NCBI RefSeq assembly: GCF_003473485.1
Contig: NC_053045.1
Span: 33,516,494 to 33,580,493, forward strand
Source of the DNA: Medicago truncatula
Taxonomy: Eukaryota; Streptophyta; Magnoliopsida; Fabales; Fabaceae
Direction: 5' to 3'
DNA length: 64,000 nt
A model generated the notes under the pieces. That model saw only the letters and a program-made list of their open reading frames with translations. It was not told the DNA's origin and did no database searches. Below, one piece after another: positions 11,133 to 22,444 of the stretch. The translations under genes were made by a program, and so were the position numbers. Positions within the stretch are counted from its first letter, which is position 1. Every line of letters starts with the position of its first letter.

Positions 11133-14100
11133 CTGCCAAAATTTGAATGTTTTTTAATATTATAGTTAAGTGAGTACATAAAAAAAAAGATACATTGTGC
11201 ACATGAGAACAACAACATGAGAAGTCGAAAAGGATCACCTAAACTTGTTATGTCGCAAATATTTAAATAGTAATCAATAATGTCTTATCATCCTCTTCAA
11301 CACATCACAAACATGAAAAGTGCAAATTGTTTTCATGGTGTCACAGTGGGTTAAAACAAACTACAACTCTAAACATGAATGAAGGACAGCAACACTAGAA
11401 AAGCTACCTATGTAAACAACCAATTAAGAACAAAGTAATACAACAGCACACAAATACTGACCATACTACAATGAAAAATACACCAATTCAGTTGATAAGA
11501 ACCTAAATTGAATGACAGATTTTTAAATCTGAATCATTTGAGAAAGCAGGATCATTTAGGGAGCAGCATTTAGTAATAATAATATCAATTGTGTGATGAT
11601 AAGAATCAGTATCATTAACATATCTTTTCCCAAGCTAGTACATTTCAAATTCTTCAATAGTTGATAGCATATATATTTTAGCAAGTACTGTTCATATGCA
11701 AAGCGGACAATCCAAACCTTAATACATTAGCAGCACATTTCATCAACTTACAGCACAATATCCTTCATTATCCAAAATTTCATCTATAAAATAAAGTATT
11801 CATACTAGCACCAAATCATAAACGTTGGAATTGGAATAACTCAGCCGCATCAAATCTAATTAACATTTTTATGCCCAGAGAAAAAGAGGGAAATATGAAA
11901 TTTCTTCTAAATGAGAAGAGAAAAATGGAAAGTTGTTGTATACATCTCATAGGCTAAAGAAAAGCACCATACCCATTCTTCAGTTTCTGAAAGGTAATTG
12001 TTTCCATCAGTAACAAAATTAATCTCACTTGAGTTGAGTAGCCTGTCCTGTTCCATTTCAGAAGTGTTCTTTGGATTACTTAAATCCAGAGATCCATCAT
12101 TGTCACAGGATGAAACCAATGGATATTTATGACAACTTGCAACTTCCGAATTTTGTAATTCCGGAGAACAACTAGGCAGGACTGCAGCAGTTTTCGTCAT
12201 GCTTCTTAAAATTCTTGTAGAAGGTGTACTTGAACCTTGAATCTCAGAGTATCTATTTTCCCTCTTTTTGCGAAGTTCTGTTTTTGAAACCTGATCATCA
12301 GAATCTAGGCAAGACTTATTAAGAGGGTCAACGAATTGGGAGCATCTGAAAGCAAAGTATAAATATGATCAAAATAGCTGGCATAAAAACTAGAAAACAC
12401 TGCAAATTGTTACTAACAAGAGTAATTACCGCGAACGCGTCCTTCCCTCAACAATCTTGGCCGCCTCCTGCATAATATGGAAGGCTTTAATATTATAGTT
12501 AAGTGATTACATAAAAAAAATTATAAAAAAAGAAAAAAAGAAATAAAAATTATGCACATGCGAACAAGAGAGGTCAAAAAGGATCACCCAAACGTGATAG
12601 GAGGCAAATATTAAAATAGTGATCAATAATGTCTTATCATCTTCAATACATCACAAACATGAAAAGTGCAAATTGTTTTTAATGGGAGTGTTAACGTGGG
12701 TTAAAACAATCTACAGCTCCAAACAATGAGAAGGAAAAAATGAAAAGGTGTTGCATACATCTCAAAGGCTCAAAGGCTAGAGAAAAGCACCATACCCATT
12801 CTTCAGGTTGTGACGTGTAATTGTTCCTATCAGTAACAATATTAATCTCACTTGAGTTGAGTAGCCCATGCTGTTCCATTTCAGAAGTGTTCTTTGGTTC
12901 ACTTAAATCCAGGGATCCATCATTGTCACAGGGTGAAACCAATGCATGTTTATGACAACTTACAACTTCTGAATTTTGTAATTCCAGAGAACTACTAGGC
13001 AGGACCGCAGCAGCAGTTTTTGTCATGCTTCTTAAAATTCGTGTAGCAGGTGTACTTGAACCTTGAATCTCAGAGTATCTGTTTTCCCTCTTTATGTGAA
13101 GTTCCGATTTTGAAACCTGATCATCAGAATCTAGGCTAGACTTCTTAAGTGGGTCATCCAATTGGGAGCATCTGAAAGAAAAGTATAAATATGATCAAAG
13201 CAGTAGCATAAAAGCTAGGAAAACACTGGAAATTGTTGTAACCAACAAGAGTAATTACCCTGGACGCTTCCTTCCATCAACAACCTTGGCCGCCTCCTGC
13301 AAAAAATGGAATGTTTTAATATTATAGCTAAGTGATTACCTAAAAAATATAGATACATTATGCACATGCGAACAACATGAAAAGTCAAAAGGGATCACCC
13401 AAACTTGTTATGTGGCAAATATTTAAATAGTAATCAATAATGTCATATCATCTACTTCAACACATCACAAACATGAAACGTACAAATTGTTTTCATGGGA
13501 GTGTTACAGTGGGTTAAAACAATCTACAACGTCAAGCATGAAGGACAGCAAAATTTGAAAAGCTGCATATGTAAACAACCTATAAAGAACAACATAATAC
13601 AATACCACACAAATACTGACCATATTACAATGAAAAACATATCAATTCAGTTGATAAGAACCTAAATCAAATGACAAATTTTTAAATCCGTATTGATTGA
13701 GAAAGCAGGATGATCACTTAGGCAACAACATTTAGTAATAATATGAATTGTGTAATGATGAGAAACATTGCCATTAACATTTTTTCCCAATGCTAGTAGA
13801 TTTCACATTCTTGAATAGTTAAAAGCATATATATTTTAGCATGTACTGTTCATACGCAAATCTGTATAATGCCAAGCTTAACGCATTAGCAACACATATG
13901 ACAGATAAATTTCTTCAACTTACAGCAAAATATCCTTCATCATCAAAAACTTAATCTATAAAATATGATATCTATACTAGCCACAAATTGTAAAGTTGGA
14001 ATTGGAATAACTCAGCCACATCAAATCTGAAGACCATTTTGATGCCCAGAGAAAAAGAGGGGAATATGAAATTTCTTCTAAATGAGAAAAAAAAAAGTAG

Positions 14101-17064
14101 AAAGGCGTTGCATACATCTCAAAGGCTAGAAAAAAGCACCATACCCGTTCTTCAGGTTGTGATGAGTAATTATTCCCATCAATAACGAAATTAATCTCAC
14201 TTGAGTTGAGTAGCCCATCATGTTCCATTTCAGAAGTTTTCTTTCGTTCACTGAAATCCAGGGATCCATCATTGTCACAGGGTGAAACCAATGCATGTTT
14301 TTGACAATTTGCAACATCCGAATTTTGTAATTCCGGAGAGCTACTAGGCAGGACCGTAACAACAGTTTTCGACCTGCTTCTTAAAATTCTTGTGGCAGGC
14401 GTACTTGAACCTTGAATCTTGGAGTATCTGTTTTTTCTCTTTTTGCGATGCTCTGTTTTTGAAACCTGATCATCAGAATCTAGGCTAGACTTCGTAAGTG
14501 GGTCATCAAACTGAGAGCATCTGAAAACAAAGTAAAAATATGATCAAAATAGATGCATAAAAGTTAGAAAACACTGCAAATTGTTACTAACAGGAGTAAT
14601 TACCGTGAACGCATTCTTCCATCAACAATCTTGGCCACCTCCTGCAAAAAATGGAATGATTTAATATTATAGCTAAGTGATTACCTAAAAAATATAGATA
14701 CATTATGCACATGCGAACAACATGAAAAGTCAAAAGGGATCACCCAAACTTGTTATGTGGCAAATATTTAAATAGTAATCAATAATGTCATATCATCTAC
14801 TTCAACACATCACAAACATGAAACGTACGAATTGTTTTCATCGGAAAGTTACAGTGGGTTAAAACAATCTACAACTTCAAACATGAAGGATGGCAAAATT
14901 TGAAAAGCTACCTATGTAAGCAACCAGTAAAGAACAACATAATAAAAAAACACACAAATACTGACCATACTACAATGAATAATATATCAATTCAGTTTAT
15001 AAGAACCTAAGTCAAATGATATATTTTTGAATCCGAATTAGTTGAGAAAGCAGGATAATTTAGGCAACAGCATTTAGTAATAATATCAATGGTGGGACCC
15101 CTTCCCGGACCCTGCGTATGCATGAGCTTTAGTGCACCGGGTTGCCCTTTATCAATTGTGTAATGATGAGAAGCATTATCATTAACATTTCTTTTCCTGT
15201 GCTAGTAAATTTCAAATTCTTCACTAGTTTATAGCATATATATTTTAGCAAGTACTGTTCATATGCAAATCTGTATAATGCAAAGCTGAATGCATTAGCA
15301 ACACATATGACAGATAAATTTCTTCAATTTACAGAAAAATATCCTTCATTATCGAAAATTCCATCTATAAAATACAATACTTATACTAGCACCAAATTGT
15401 AAAGTTGGAATTCGAATGACTCAGCCACATTAAATATAATGAACATTTTTATTGTATGAGAAAAAGAGGGAAATATGAAAAATTTTCTAAATGAGAAGGA
15501 AAAAAAATGAAGAAGTGTTGCATACATATCAGAGGCTAGAGAAAAGTACAATACCCATTCTTCAGTTTGTGACGGGTAATCGTTCTTATCAGTAACTTTA
15601 TTAATCTCACTTGACTTGAGCAGCCCGTACTGTTCCATTTCGCAAGTGTTCTTTGGAGCCTTTAAATCCAGGGTTTCATTATTGTCACAGGGTGAAACTG
15701 ATGCATATTTATGACAACATGCGGCTTCCGAATTTTGTAATTCCACAGAACTACTGGGCAGGATCATAACAGCAGTTTTCTTCATGCTTCTTAAAATTCT
15801 TGTGGCAAGTGTACTTGAACCTTGAATATCGGAGTATCTGTTTCTCTTCTTTTTGCGAAGTTCTGTTTTGGAAACGTGAACATCAGAATCTAGGCTAGAC
15901 TTCTTAAGTCGGTCATCTAATCGGGAGCATCTGAAAGCAAAGTATAAATATGATCAGAGCAGCTGCCTGAAAGCTAGAAAACACTGCAATTTGTTACTAA
16001 CAAAGGTAATTACCGCGAATGCATCTTTCCATTAACAATTTTGGCCGCCTCCTGCGAAAAAATTCAATACTTTTTATTATAGTCAAGTGATTACATTATG
16101 CACATGAGAACATTAACATAAGAAGTTGAAAAGGATCATCCAAACTTGTAAGGTGGAAAATATTTAATTAATAATATGTCTTATTATCTTCAACCCATCA
16201 CAAACATGAAAAGTACAAATTGTTTTCACGAGAGTGTACTGTGGGTTAAAACAATCTACAGCTCTAAAGATAAAGAACCATAAAATCTGAAGAGCTACCG
16301 ATGTAAACAACCGATTAAGAACAACAACAACATATTACAAAAACACACAGATAGTGATCAAACTACAATGAAAAATATCCCAATTCAGTTGATAAAAACC
16401 TAAATCAAATGAAAGATTTTTAAATCTGAATTATTTCAGAAAGCAGACTCATTTAGGCAACAGAATTTAGTAATAATACCACAGAGCTACTTAATGAAGC
16501 TCCCGCACACACCAGACCAGGGTTCACAATGCAAGAACCATTTGGAAGACCACAATTCCCAGAACATTGATTATCAGGCTTTGAATGTTGAAGCTCCAGC
16601 TTGCCGCGATCAGAAATGGTGCATGGGATTACCGAATACGACATTAGAGGTCTTTCACCATTTTTTTGTTGAAATAACTCTGTAACACCTTTGGTCAATT
16701 TCAACCCTGAGGACGAAGATTTGGCCTGTCCATCACGGTCGAAAATTTGACAATAATCTGTATTCCACAGGAAGGGAGGTTTCTCTCGTAATTCCAAGAG
16801 ATCTTGCCGAAAACTTCGAGATTTGTTTACATTCACGTTGTCACTTACGCGGACCTCATTTTTAAACTTATTAGTCCAATCTGATGGGGACGAAGTTAAA
16901 TCAACTTGAAGATTAACTCCCTCATCTGACCAGACATAGAACTCAAAAGACGAGCGAGGGAACTCGGTAACGGCTTTTATTGACTGAACAATATCATTCT
17001 CCGCCAAAGGCGCACTTGCTTCTACAGCTCTGCCATTATTTTGGCGCGCTTTTTTATTTCTCAT
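10803..17064 (-). CDS. Unrecognised protein of 816 residues made of five tandem modules
   Basis: I do not recognise the family. Eleven exons join in frame, each with GT/AG ends: 17064-16513, then pairs 16051-16014 + 15930-15555, 14641-14604 + 14520-14145, 13296-13259 + 13171-12796, 12467-12430 + 12345-11973, and 11132-11095 + 11010-10803. Exon 1 encodes a unique 184-residue N-terminus (start MRNKKARQNNGRAV, basic; later FEFYVWSDEGVNLQVDLTSS). Each pair encodes a module of about 138 residues: a 13-residue lead of type EAAKIVDGRxRSR, then a basic, Ser-rich block of type DDPLKKSSLDSDDQVSK, then TRILRSMTKTA, and an acidic tail ending in EEW. Module 2 ends EER instead. Module 5 is short and ends RRSPRLISKVL before TGA. 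The protein is basic and low in hydrophobic stretches, perhaps nuclear; this is inference only. The first ATG in the leader is the one at 17064. A 5'UTR exon ends at a donor at 18245. Confidence 0.72.
11133..12467 (-). repeat. Tandem intragenic duplication, unit 4 of 5 (about 1.34 kb)
   Basis: The long exon is 373 instead of 376 bases (one codon shorter in the run after MTKTA), so the frame is kept. Introns are collinear with units 1 and 2. Confidence 0.85.
12468..13296 (-). repeat. Tandem intragenic duplication, unit 3 of 5 (about 0.83 kb, internally deleted)
   Basis: The long intron after the 376-base exon has lost roughly half a kilobase. The deletion joins near 12720-12730, where the text jumps from the 'ttaaaacaatctacagctcc' part to the 'aaacaatgagaag' part. 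Exons are intact. Confidence 0.8.
13297..14641 (-). repeat. Tandem intragenic duplication, unit 2 of 5 (about 1.35 kb)
   Basis: Same order as unit 1. The intron part near 14690-14830 is nearly identical to 13340-13500 of unit 3, which suggests recent exchange or a later duplication step. Confidence 0.85.
14642..16051 (-). repeat. Tandem intragenic duplication, unit 1 of 5 (about 1.41 kb)
   Basis: Runs from the start of one 38-base exon to the next, with a 376-base exon and two introns. The introns are as recognisably duplicated as the exons, for example around 'aagtactgttcatatgcaaatctgtataatg'. The event was therefore genomic, not retroposition. It carries a 59-bp SINE insertion absent from the other units. 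Confidence 0.85.
15091..15149 (+). mobile_element. 5'-truncated SINE (Au-like 3' end), 59 bp
   Basis: GC-rich insert beginning ggtgggaccccttcccgg and ending ccgggttgccctt, like the 3' end of Au-type plant SINEs. It is flanked by the 7-bp duplication tatcaat (15084-15090 and 15150-15156). The matching introns of other units read straight through this point (near 11578 and 13737). Confidence 0.75.
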
Positions 17065-17451
17065 TTTATTTTTAGCTGAATTAATGTCAAAGAGGGAACC
17101 GGTACTCCTTCAAAGCCCCTTTGATACACTGCAAAGGTAAAGCCTCCTGCAGGTTCTGAACATGATACGCGTTACAAAGGATTGTTTGTTTGTACAAAGA
17201 AAACAATAACACAGCCAAAATCCATATTATCTACTCTTTCCTTAAGCACAAACAATGCACATAAATGTACAATAACTAGAACAATATGCTAAGTTCAAAC
17301 CACATTCTATATTTTTATTTGTTTTCTAGCTTTTAAAAATAGGATGATGGACATTTAAATGTACATATGGATGGATATATACTATTATCTGAAAAATTTT
17401 AAAAAAAAAATCATACAACCTAATTTAGAGTAATTTATATAACAAATTATA

Positions 17452-17557
17452 CTCCCTCCGTCCCATAATAACTGAGTCATTTGCAACAAAAAAAAAAAGT
17501 GTCCCAAAATAACTGAGCCATTTCACTTTTGGCTCAATTAATCCGGGACGGAGGGAG
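17452..17557. mobile_element. Stowaway/Mariner-type MITE, 106 bp
   Basis: Flanked by TA. Perfect 13-bp ends CTCCCTCCGTCCC / GGGACGGAGGGAG. An internal inverted copy of 'aactgag(t/c)catt' makes almost the whole element a hairpin. It lies in the 5'UTR intron of the five-module gene. Confidence 0.85.
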
Positions 17558-17689
17558 TAATATAATTTGAAAATAAAAGAAATCGGTTCAAATTTAGTAG
17601 CAATAGTACATTGGCTTCTCTGTATCTAGAAGCTTGTTGAGTTAGGTCATTATTAGCTTCCTCGTTTTCCTTTCTTGGGATTAGGAGTG

Positions 17690-17800
17690 TACTGGTGTCA
17701 ACAAATCAATGTCCAGCACCAACACTACACCGACACATATGGTTATATTGAATTATGTCATTTTCTAAAATTATTATTGGTATCGATTTATCAGCGTCTG
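17690..17800. repeat. Dispersed GTGTCGG-type repeat, copy 1
   Basis: Shares phrases such as 'caacactacaccgacacat', 'attatgtcattttctaaaatta' and 'cagcgtctgtgtcc' with stretches near 27640-27785 and 28290-28450. Probably a degenerate MITE family. Confidence 0.5.
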
Positions 17801-17850
17801 TGTCCATGCTTCATAGGTTGTAACTAACTATTAACTATACAACCATTCGA

Positions 17851-17940
17851 GGGGATTGGGTAGCTCATCTGGTTTGAGCTAAGGGAAAAAGAGTTGGAGG
17901 TAGTGGGTTCAAACCCGGCGGAAGGAGTAAAAATTAATCT
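17851..17940 (+). mobile_element. tRNA-derived SINE head with A and B boxes
   Basis: A box-like tagctcatctgg at 17861-17872 and B box-like gggttcaaaccc at 17904-17915, spaced as in tRNA-derived SINEs. It cannot fold as a tRNA (no matching acceptor stem), so it is not called as a tRNA gene. Confidence 0.65.
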
Positions 17941-18244
17941 AACTACTAACATTTGCCAAAACCTAAAATCAAAGCCTCATTCATATCCTTAATCAATAAT
18001 AGCAACTAGGTTTTGTAAGTACAGAAAAAAAGGAAAAACAAAACAAAAATGCAATAAAAAAAAAAACAGATAGATATTGGCTTATGCACATAAATATGTA
18101 ATAATTAGAATAATACGTTATGTGTAATCCATATTTAAATCTACATTTAAGGAGGAAATTGGTGATTTAGTTGTAAATCTTAAGAATTACTACGATGCAG
18201 ATTGAAGTTGTTGAAATGCGATAGAAGAGAGAAGCGATAGCTAC

Positions 18245-18340
18245 CTGATAGTAAGGGGAAATGTTGGTGGGAAGAAGAAGCAGTGCGAGGGTTTTGACGA
18301 ATTCCGAGTTAGTTGAAACCCACACTCACTCACTCACTCA
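18245..18340 (-). promoter_or_regulatory. 5'UTR exon of the five-module gene with a (CACT)n microsatellite
   Basis: On the minus strand a leader without ATG ends at CAG|GTAGCT (18245/18244). The tetranucleotide run CACT x6 at 18323-18346 stands near the likely transcription start. Confidence 0.5.
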
Positions 18341-19082
18341 CTCACTGAGTGTGAGTGATGAATTGAAGAAATTGAATGACCCAAACCCAAACCCAACGCC
18401 AACGGGGTTGGTTGTGTGCTGTACTGTAGTAAAATTGATAGATTGTATTCCTTTTAATTTTTCAATAGTTGGATTTATTTTTTATTTTTTTAAAAGAGAT
18501 AAATGATATTTCTACATTCAAATTAATAAAGAATATTGTAACAAAAATAAACTATATCATACAATTATATATTTAATTTGTGAACAAATTAAAAGTACAC
18601 ATGCTAATGACATACAACGGTAAAATATATATATAATAATAATATGATAAAAATTAAAGTTGTTGAAATTCATACATGGATTTGCAACTTTAACGTCTAA
18701 ATTACTAATTAAATATGTAATTGACTTAAGTTGATTTTTCAATAAGTAAGGTGAAATGTAATAAAAGGTGATGAAGCTAGAATTACTTGAAAGGATAAAT
18801 AACACGAAAAATAAAGTGTAAAGAAAGCAGCGACAAATATATTTTTATGAATCTTATTTTGATAATTTTTGTCGTTGACAAAACTCTACGTAGTTATATA
18901 GATTAAAGTGTTAAGACAGAAAAATAAATTTATCAACGTGTGATAATTTTTTGGCTTTCATATTTTCTACTAATAATTTTCACAAATTAACTCATTTGAC
19001 TAGCTAAATCAACATTAGTTAAACATAAAAATACATTAACTTATATAAATGTTATGCATGGTTAAAGGATCAATATCATCTA
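18341..19082. other. AT-rich intergenic sequence
   Basis: No gene or clear repeat seen. It separates the five-module gene from the foldback elements. Confidence 0.5.
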
Positions 19083-19499
19083 CCGAGAGGGAGAGTAGAA
19101 GTATAAGTGTAGGGAGGATAAAATTTCTATCGTATTATTTTATGGTGTGTTCAATGTTAAAACACATACCCCATAGATAAAACTCATTTTGATAGATTTA
19201 TTTGTCTGCATCAAAAGTCTTATTTAACAAATTCAACAACGTAAATTATATCTTAAATGCATCGAGATAACATCTAAATTACACCACTTGGATTGACATG
19301 GTGATATTTAGATGTTATTTTGATGCATTTAAGATATAATTTACGCTGTTGAATTTGTTAAATAAGACTTTTGATCGCAGACAAATAAATCTATCAAAAT
19401 GAGTTTCATCTATGAGGTATGTGTTTTAACATTGGACATACCATAAAATAATACGATAGAAATTTTACTCTACACTATACTTCTACTCTCACTCTCAGT
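19083..19499. mobile_element. Large foldback MITE, arms of about 180-190 bp
   Basis: Left arm from gagagggagagtagaagtat and right arm ending atacttctactctcactctc are reverse complements with few mismatches. They run inward through 'ataaaatttctatcgtatt' and 'gttgaatttgttaaataaga'. They meet at a short loop near 19290 (accacttggattgacatggtg). TA at both outer edges suits a mariner-type target, but a TSD of 2 bases is weak evidence. Such a hairpin could yield small RNAs if transcribed. Confidence 0.75.
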
Positions 19500-19615
19500 T
19501 ATATAAAAAACTAAAAAAGACAATGTTAATTTTGATGAATTAGATTTTTTTTTTTTTTTTTGAAGAAGTTAAATTAGTCATCAAAATTAACATTATTTTT
19601 TTTAGTTTTTTATAC
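19500..19615. repeat. Second inverted repeat directly next to the foldback element
   Basis: About 38 bases at the left (aaaaaactaaaaaagacaat, then gttaattttgatga) return as reverse complement at 19578-19615, around a poly-T loop. Confidence 0.7.
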
Positions 19616-20218
19616 AAGATCGTGACTTCGTTGTTATAAACAAACATGTGTCTAATTGCGGTATTGAGTTTTGAAACATTTTTTTTATAGTACATGATTC
19701 AATGATTATTTGATACAAATATGATTATCTACACTAATAGATTAGGACTAAGAATAAAACTTGGGTCCAATGTGTAAGCATTTTTTAAGACAAAAAACCA
19801 ATTTGACACGAAAATATAATGACATCTTTAGACACGTTTGTATAATTTAAGTTAAACATAACCCGTTTTTTCCAGTTAACCATCCACTACTTTTGAATTA
19901 ACTCCTTTGTATATTTATCTAATCTTAACTTGTATATTTCTTTCTTTAGATTCCATCCCAAAAAACCAGTTAGCCATAACAAGAAAAAGAAAAGCTACAA
20001 GCACCACAAATGCCACCTCTATTCCTAAGGATCCATATTCACTCCTTTGTTTACGTTATTACAACCTCCTAGTTTTCATTTCTCATTTGTTTTGTCTTGT
20101 CTTTGTCCCAAACAAGCTGAAACCCCTCCTCCTCCTCTAACCAAACCAAATCACCAAAACTCCTCCTTCACCTTGTTCTTCAATTCAACAAATTAAACAA
20201 TCAATCACAACGCGAAAA

Positions 20219-20671
20219 ATGGATCCAAATGAGCTAAAGCGTGTATTCCAAATGTTCGATAGGAATGGGGACGGTAGAATAACAAAGAAAGAATTAACGG
20301 ATTCTTTGGAGAATTTAGGAATCTTCATACCTGACAAGGAGTTAACACAAATGATCGAGAAGATTGATGTCAATGGAGACGGTTGCGTGGATTTAGACGA
20401 GTTTGGTGAGTTATATCAATCCATCATGGACGAAAAAGATGAAGAGGAAGACATGAGGGAAGCTTTCAATGTCTTTGATCAAAATGGTGACGGTTTTATA
20501 ACCGTCGAGGAACTGAGAGTGGTTTTGTCATCTCTTGGTCTTAAACAAGGAAGAACCGTTGAGGAATGTAAGAGGATGATTATGAAGGTGGATGTTGATG
20601 GTGATGGTATGGTTAATTATAAGGAGTTTAAGCAAATGATGAAAGGAGGAGGTTTCAGTGCTCTTGGTTAA
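20219..20671 (+). CDS. CML7: Calmodulin-like protein, CML7 type (four EF-hands)
   Basis: Intronless, 150 residues, the usual size. All four EF-hand loops are intact, with Asp at position 1 and Glu at position 12: residues 14-25 ([12 protein letters not shown]), 50-61 ([12 protein letters not shown]), 87-98 ([12 protein letters not shown]) and 125-136 ([12 protein letters not shown]). The start [14 protein letters not shown] and end [11 protein letters not shown] match the Arabidopsis CML3/5/7 group as remembered, best CML7. There is no long N-terminal membrane anchor such as CML4/5 have, so a soluble Ca2+ sensor is expected. The ATG follows a leader rich in C and A; no other upstream ATG is in frame. 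Confidence 0.93.
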   Translation: MDPNELKRVFQMFDRNGDGRITKKELTDSLENLGIFIPDKELTQMIEKIDVNGDGCVDLDEFGELYQSIMDEKDEEEDMREAFNVFDQNGDGFITVEELRVVLSSLGLKQGRTVEECKRMIMKVDVDGDGMVNYKEFKQMMKGGGFSALG

Positions 20672-22444
20672 TTCTATTTCATTGCCCATTTTAGCCTAGC
20701 CTAGCTATCTATATATATTTATTTATTCATGTTATATGTAATGTATTGTAACAAAATGCAAGCAATGGTAATTCAATTCATTCATTTCCCATCTTTTGTG
20801 TGTACAACATAAGATAAGATGAGATTTGTGTTTTTCTTTTTCTTTTTATGGGACAAGATAGAGATAGGGTGTTTTTTTCTTTTCTTTTTTTTCCACTTTG
20901 TTAGGCTTGGTTAACTATTTGATCATTTCATTTCAACTTTGGTGTCTCCATTTTTTGTTGTTTTGATGTTACATTCTGTAAAGTATTTTGGGTGGTGGAA
21001 CGTTGTAAAATGTTCTTAATGTCTTTGGCTTCATTTCTTGCATAAAACTCCATGCATGCAAACTGTTATTAAGTCTCTGGGTTTTTTATGAAATGACTCG
21101 AACACTAGTAGAAAAATAAAATAAAATAAAATGCGCCAGGTGCACAAAATTGACAAACTAAATAGGCGAAGGTATAATTGAAATTAATGGCAGGGGAATA
21201 TATTACAAAGCTTCTCATCAGCTCAGCAAACAGAAAAAGAAAACATGGTGGTGAGATATGGATTCTCTACCGTTGCGAAATCACACATTTGACACGGTTG
21301 CATAATACAGTCAAATCAAGATCAGATAATCATGTTCCAACTATACAAAGTCAAAATATGAACCATGAACCATCTAATCTTAATCAAAAGGTTTAGATCA
21401 ATCATCGCGCTATTTCATGAATGCAGAAAATTCAAACCCGTAGAGGCTTCGAACCTACAAATAGTACAAAAACCACCAGCATGATATATATTGCTCTGGG
21501 CAAATGTCACAATATGCGCCTGGTCCATCTGGACTGATATTCCAGTTACATGTGATTTGGGTCGGACAGATATTATTCTGACTCATCATGAAATATTTCG
21601 ACGCATTTCTTTCTTTCTGTACTCAAAGCAGTAGCAATGATACCGAGTCCCGACAAATACTTGGAAAATCAGGTGAAATTCCAAACGGAGTTTTGGCAAA
21701 CAGAGAAGAGAGAATTTTCAACTTCTTCGACCATAGTTTGGAGCCAAAGACAGTTACAGCTAGTGAACTTTTGGAGATGTCAAGCATATTGTATAAATCA
21801 AATAATATCTAGACTGCATCCAAACTCAGTTTTGCTGGCTCCAAATGGTGTGCCAAAACATGCACCTAGTTGCTTGATATATACTGCAGGAGATTAAAGT
21901 ATAGATAATGTTGTATAATGAAGACAGCCAATGAAGTTGTATACTGACTACAAGTAACCAATACAAAAACTCCATCGATAAAAGTTCAGATTTTAGCGGT
22001 GAAAAAGATACCAACACCCAGGCACGGCATTCTGAAACAGTCTCATTCCATACAAAATAGATCATCAATAGTTATTTTGAAACTATACAAAAGGGGCAAG
22101 CTTGGATAAAATGTTACAAAATCAGCTATGGAATAATTAAGCGCTGTCAAGGTATTTGAATGCCTTTTATGTGTTATCACAATTGTTAGCACCAACTTCA
22201 TATGAATAGACTCAAAGGACCTATACATTCGATTGAAAATAGTTTCTGCTACTAAACTACAATTTGACGTCATAAATAAAAAGCAATGCAATGAATACCA
22301 TTGTATCATATTGATGCTAAAAGCAGAAACCTATGTCAGCAGTTATTAGATATTATTGCACACCTCATCTTGGAGCATTTTTTAACATTGACAGTAGATT
22401 CAATAATAATAACTAAAAAAGTAGATAATTGAAAGGTGAACCTA
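20672..22444. other. 3' regions of CML7 (plus) and the FAR1-domain gene (minus)
   Basis: The first 150 bases are the likely CML7 3'UTR. The rest shows no convincing coding exon on either strand. A short open frame over 21588-21812 with an ATG has no family resemblance I can name and was left out. Confidence 0.4.

Noticed and set aside
10803-16051. Regular repeats as a CRISPR array or satellite
   Set aside because: Units are 0.8-1.4 kb with exon-intron structure in a plant gene.
17861-17915. A and B box pair as a tRNA gene (also at 31490-31565 and 41885-41950)
   Set aside because: No acceptor stem or anticodon arm can be formed. A tails or target duplications show they are SINEs.
21588-21812. 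74-residue frame after CML7
   Set aside because: No recognisable domain; lies in the probable 3' region of the FAR1-domain gene. Cannot be supported.
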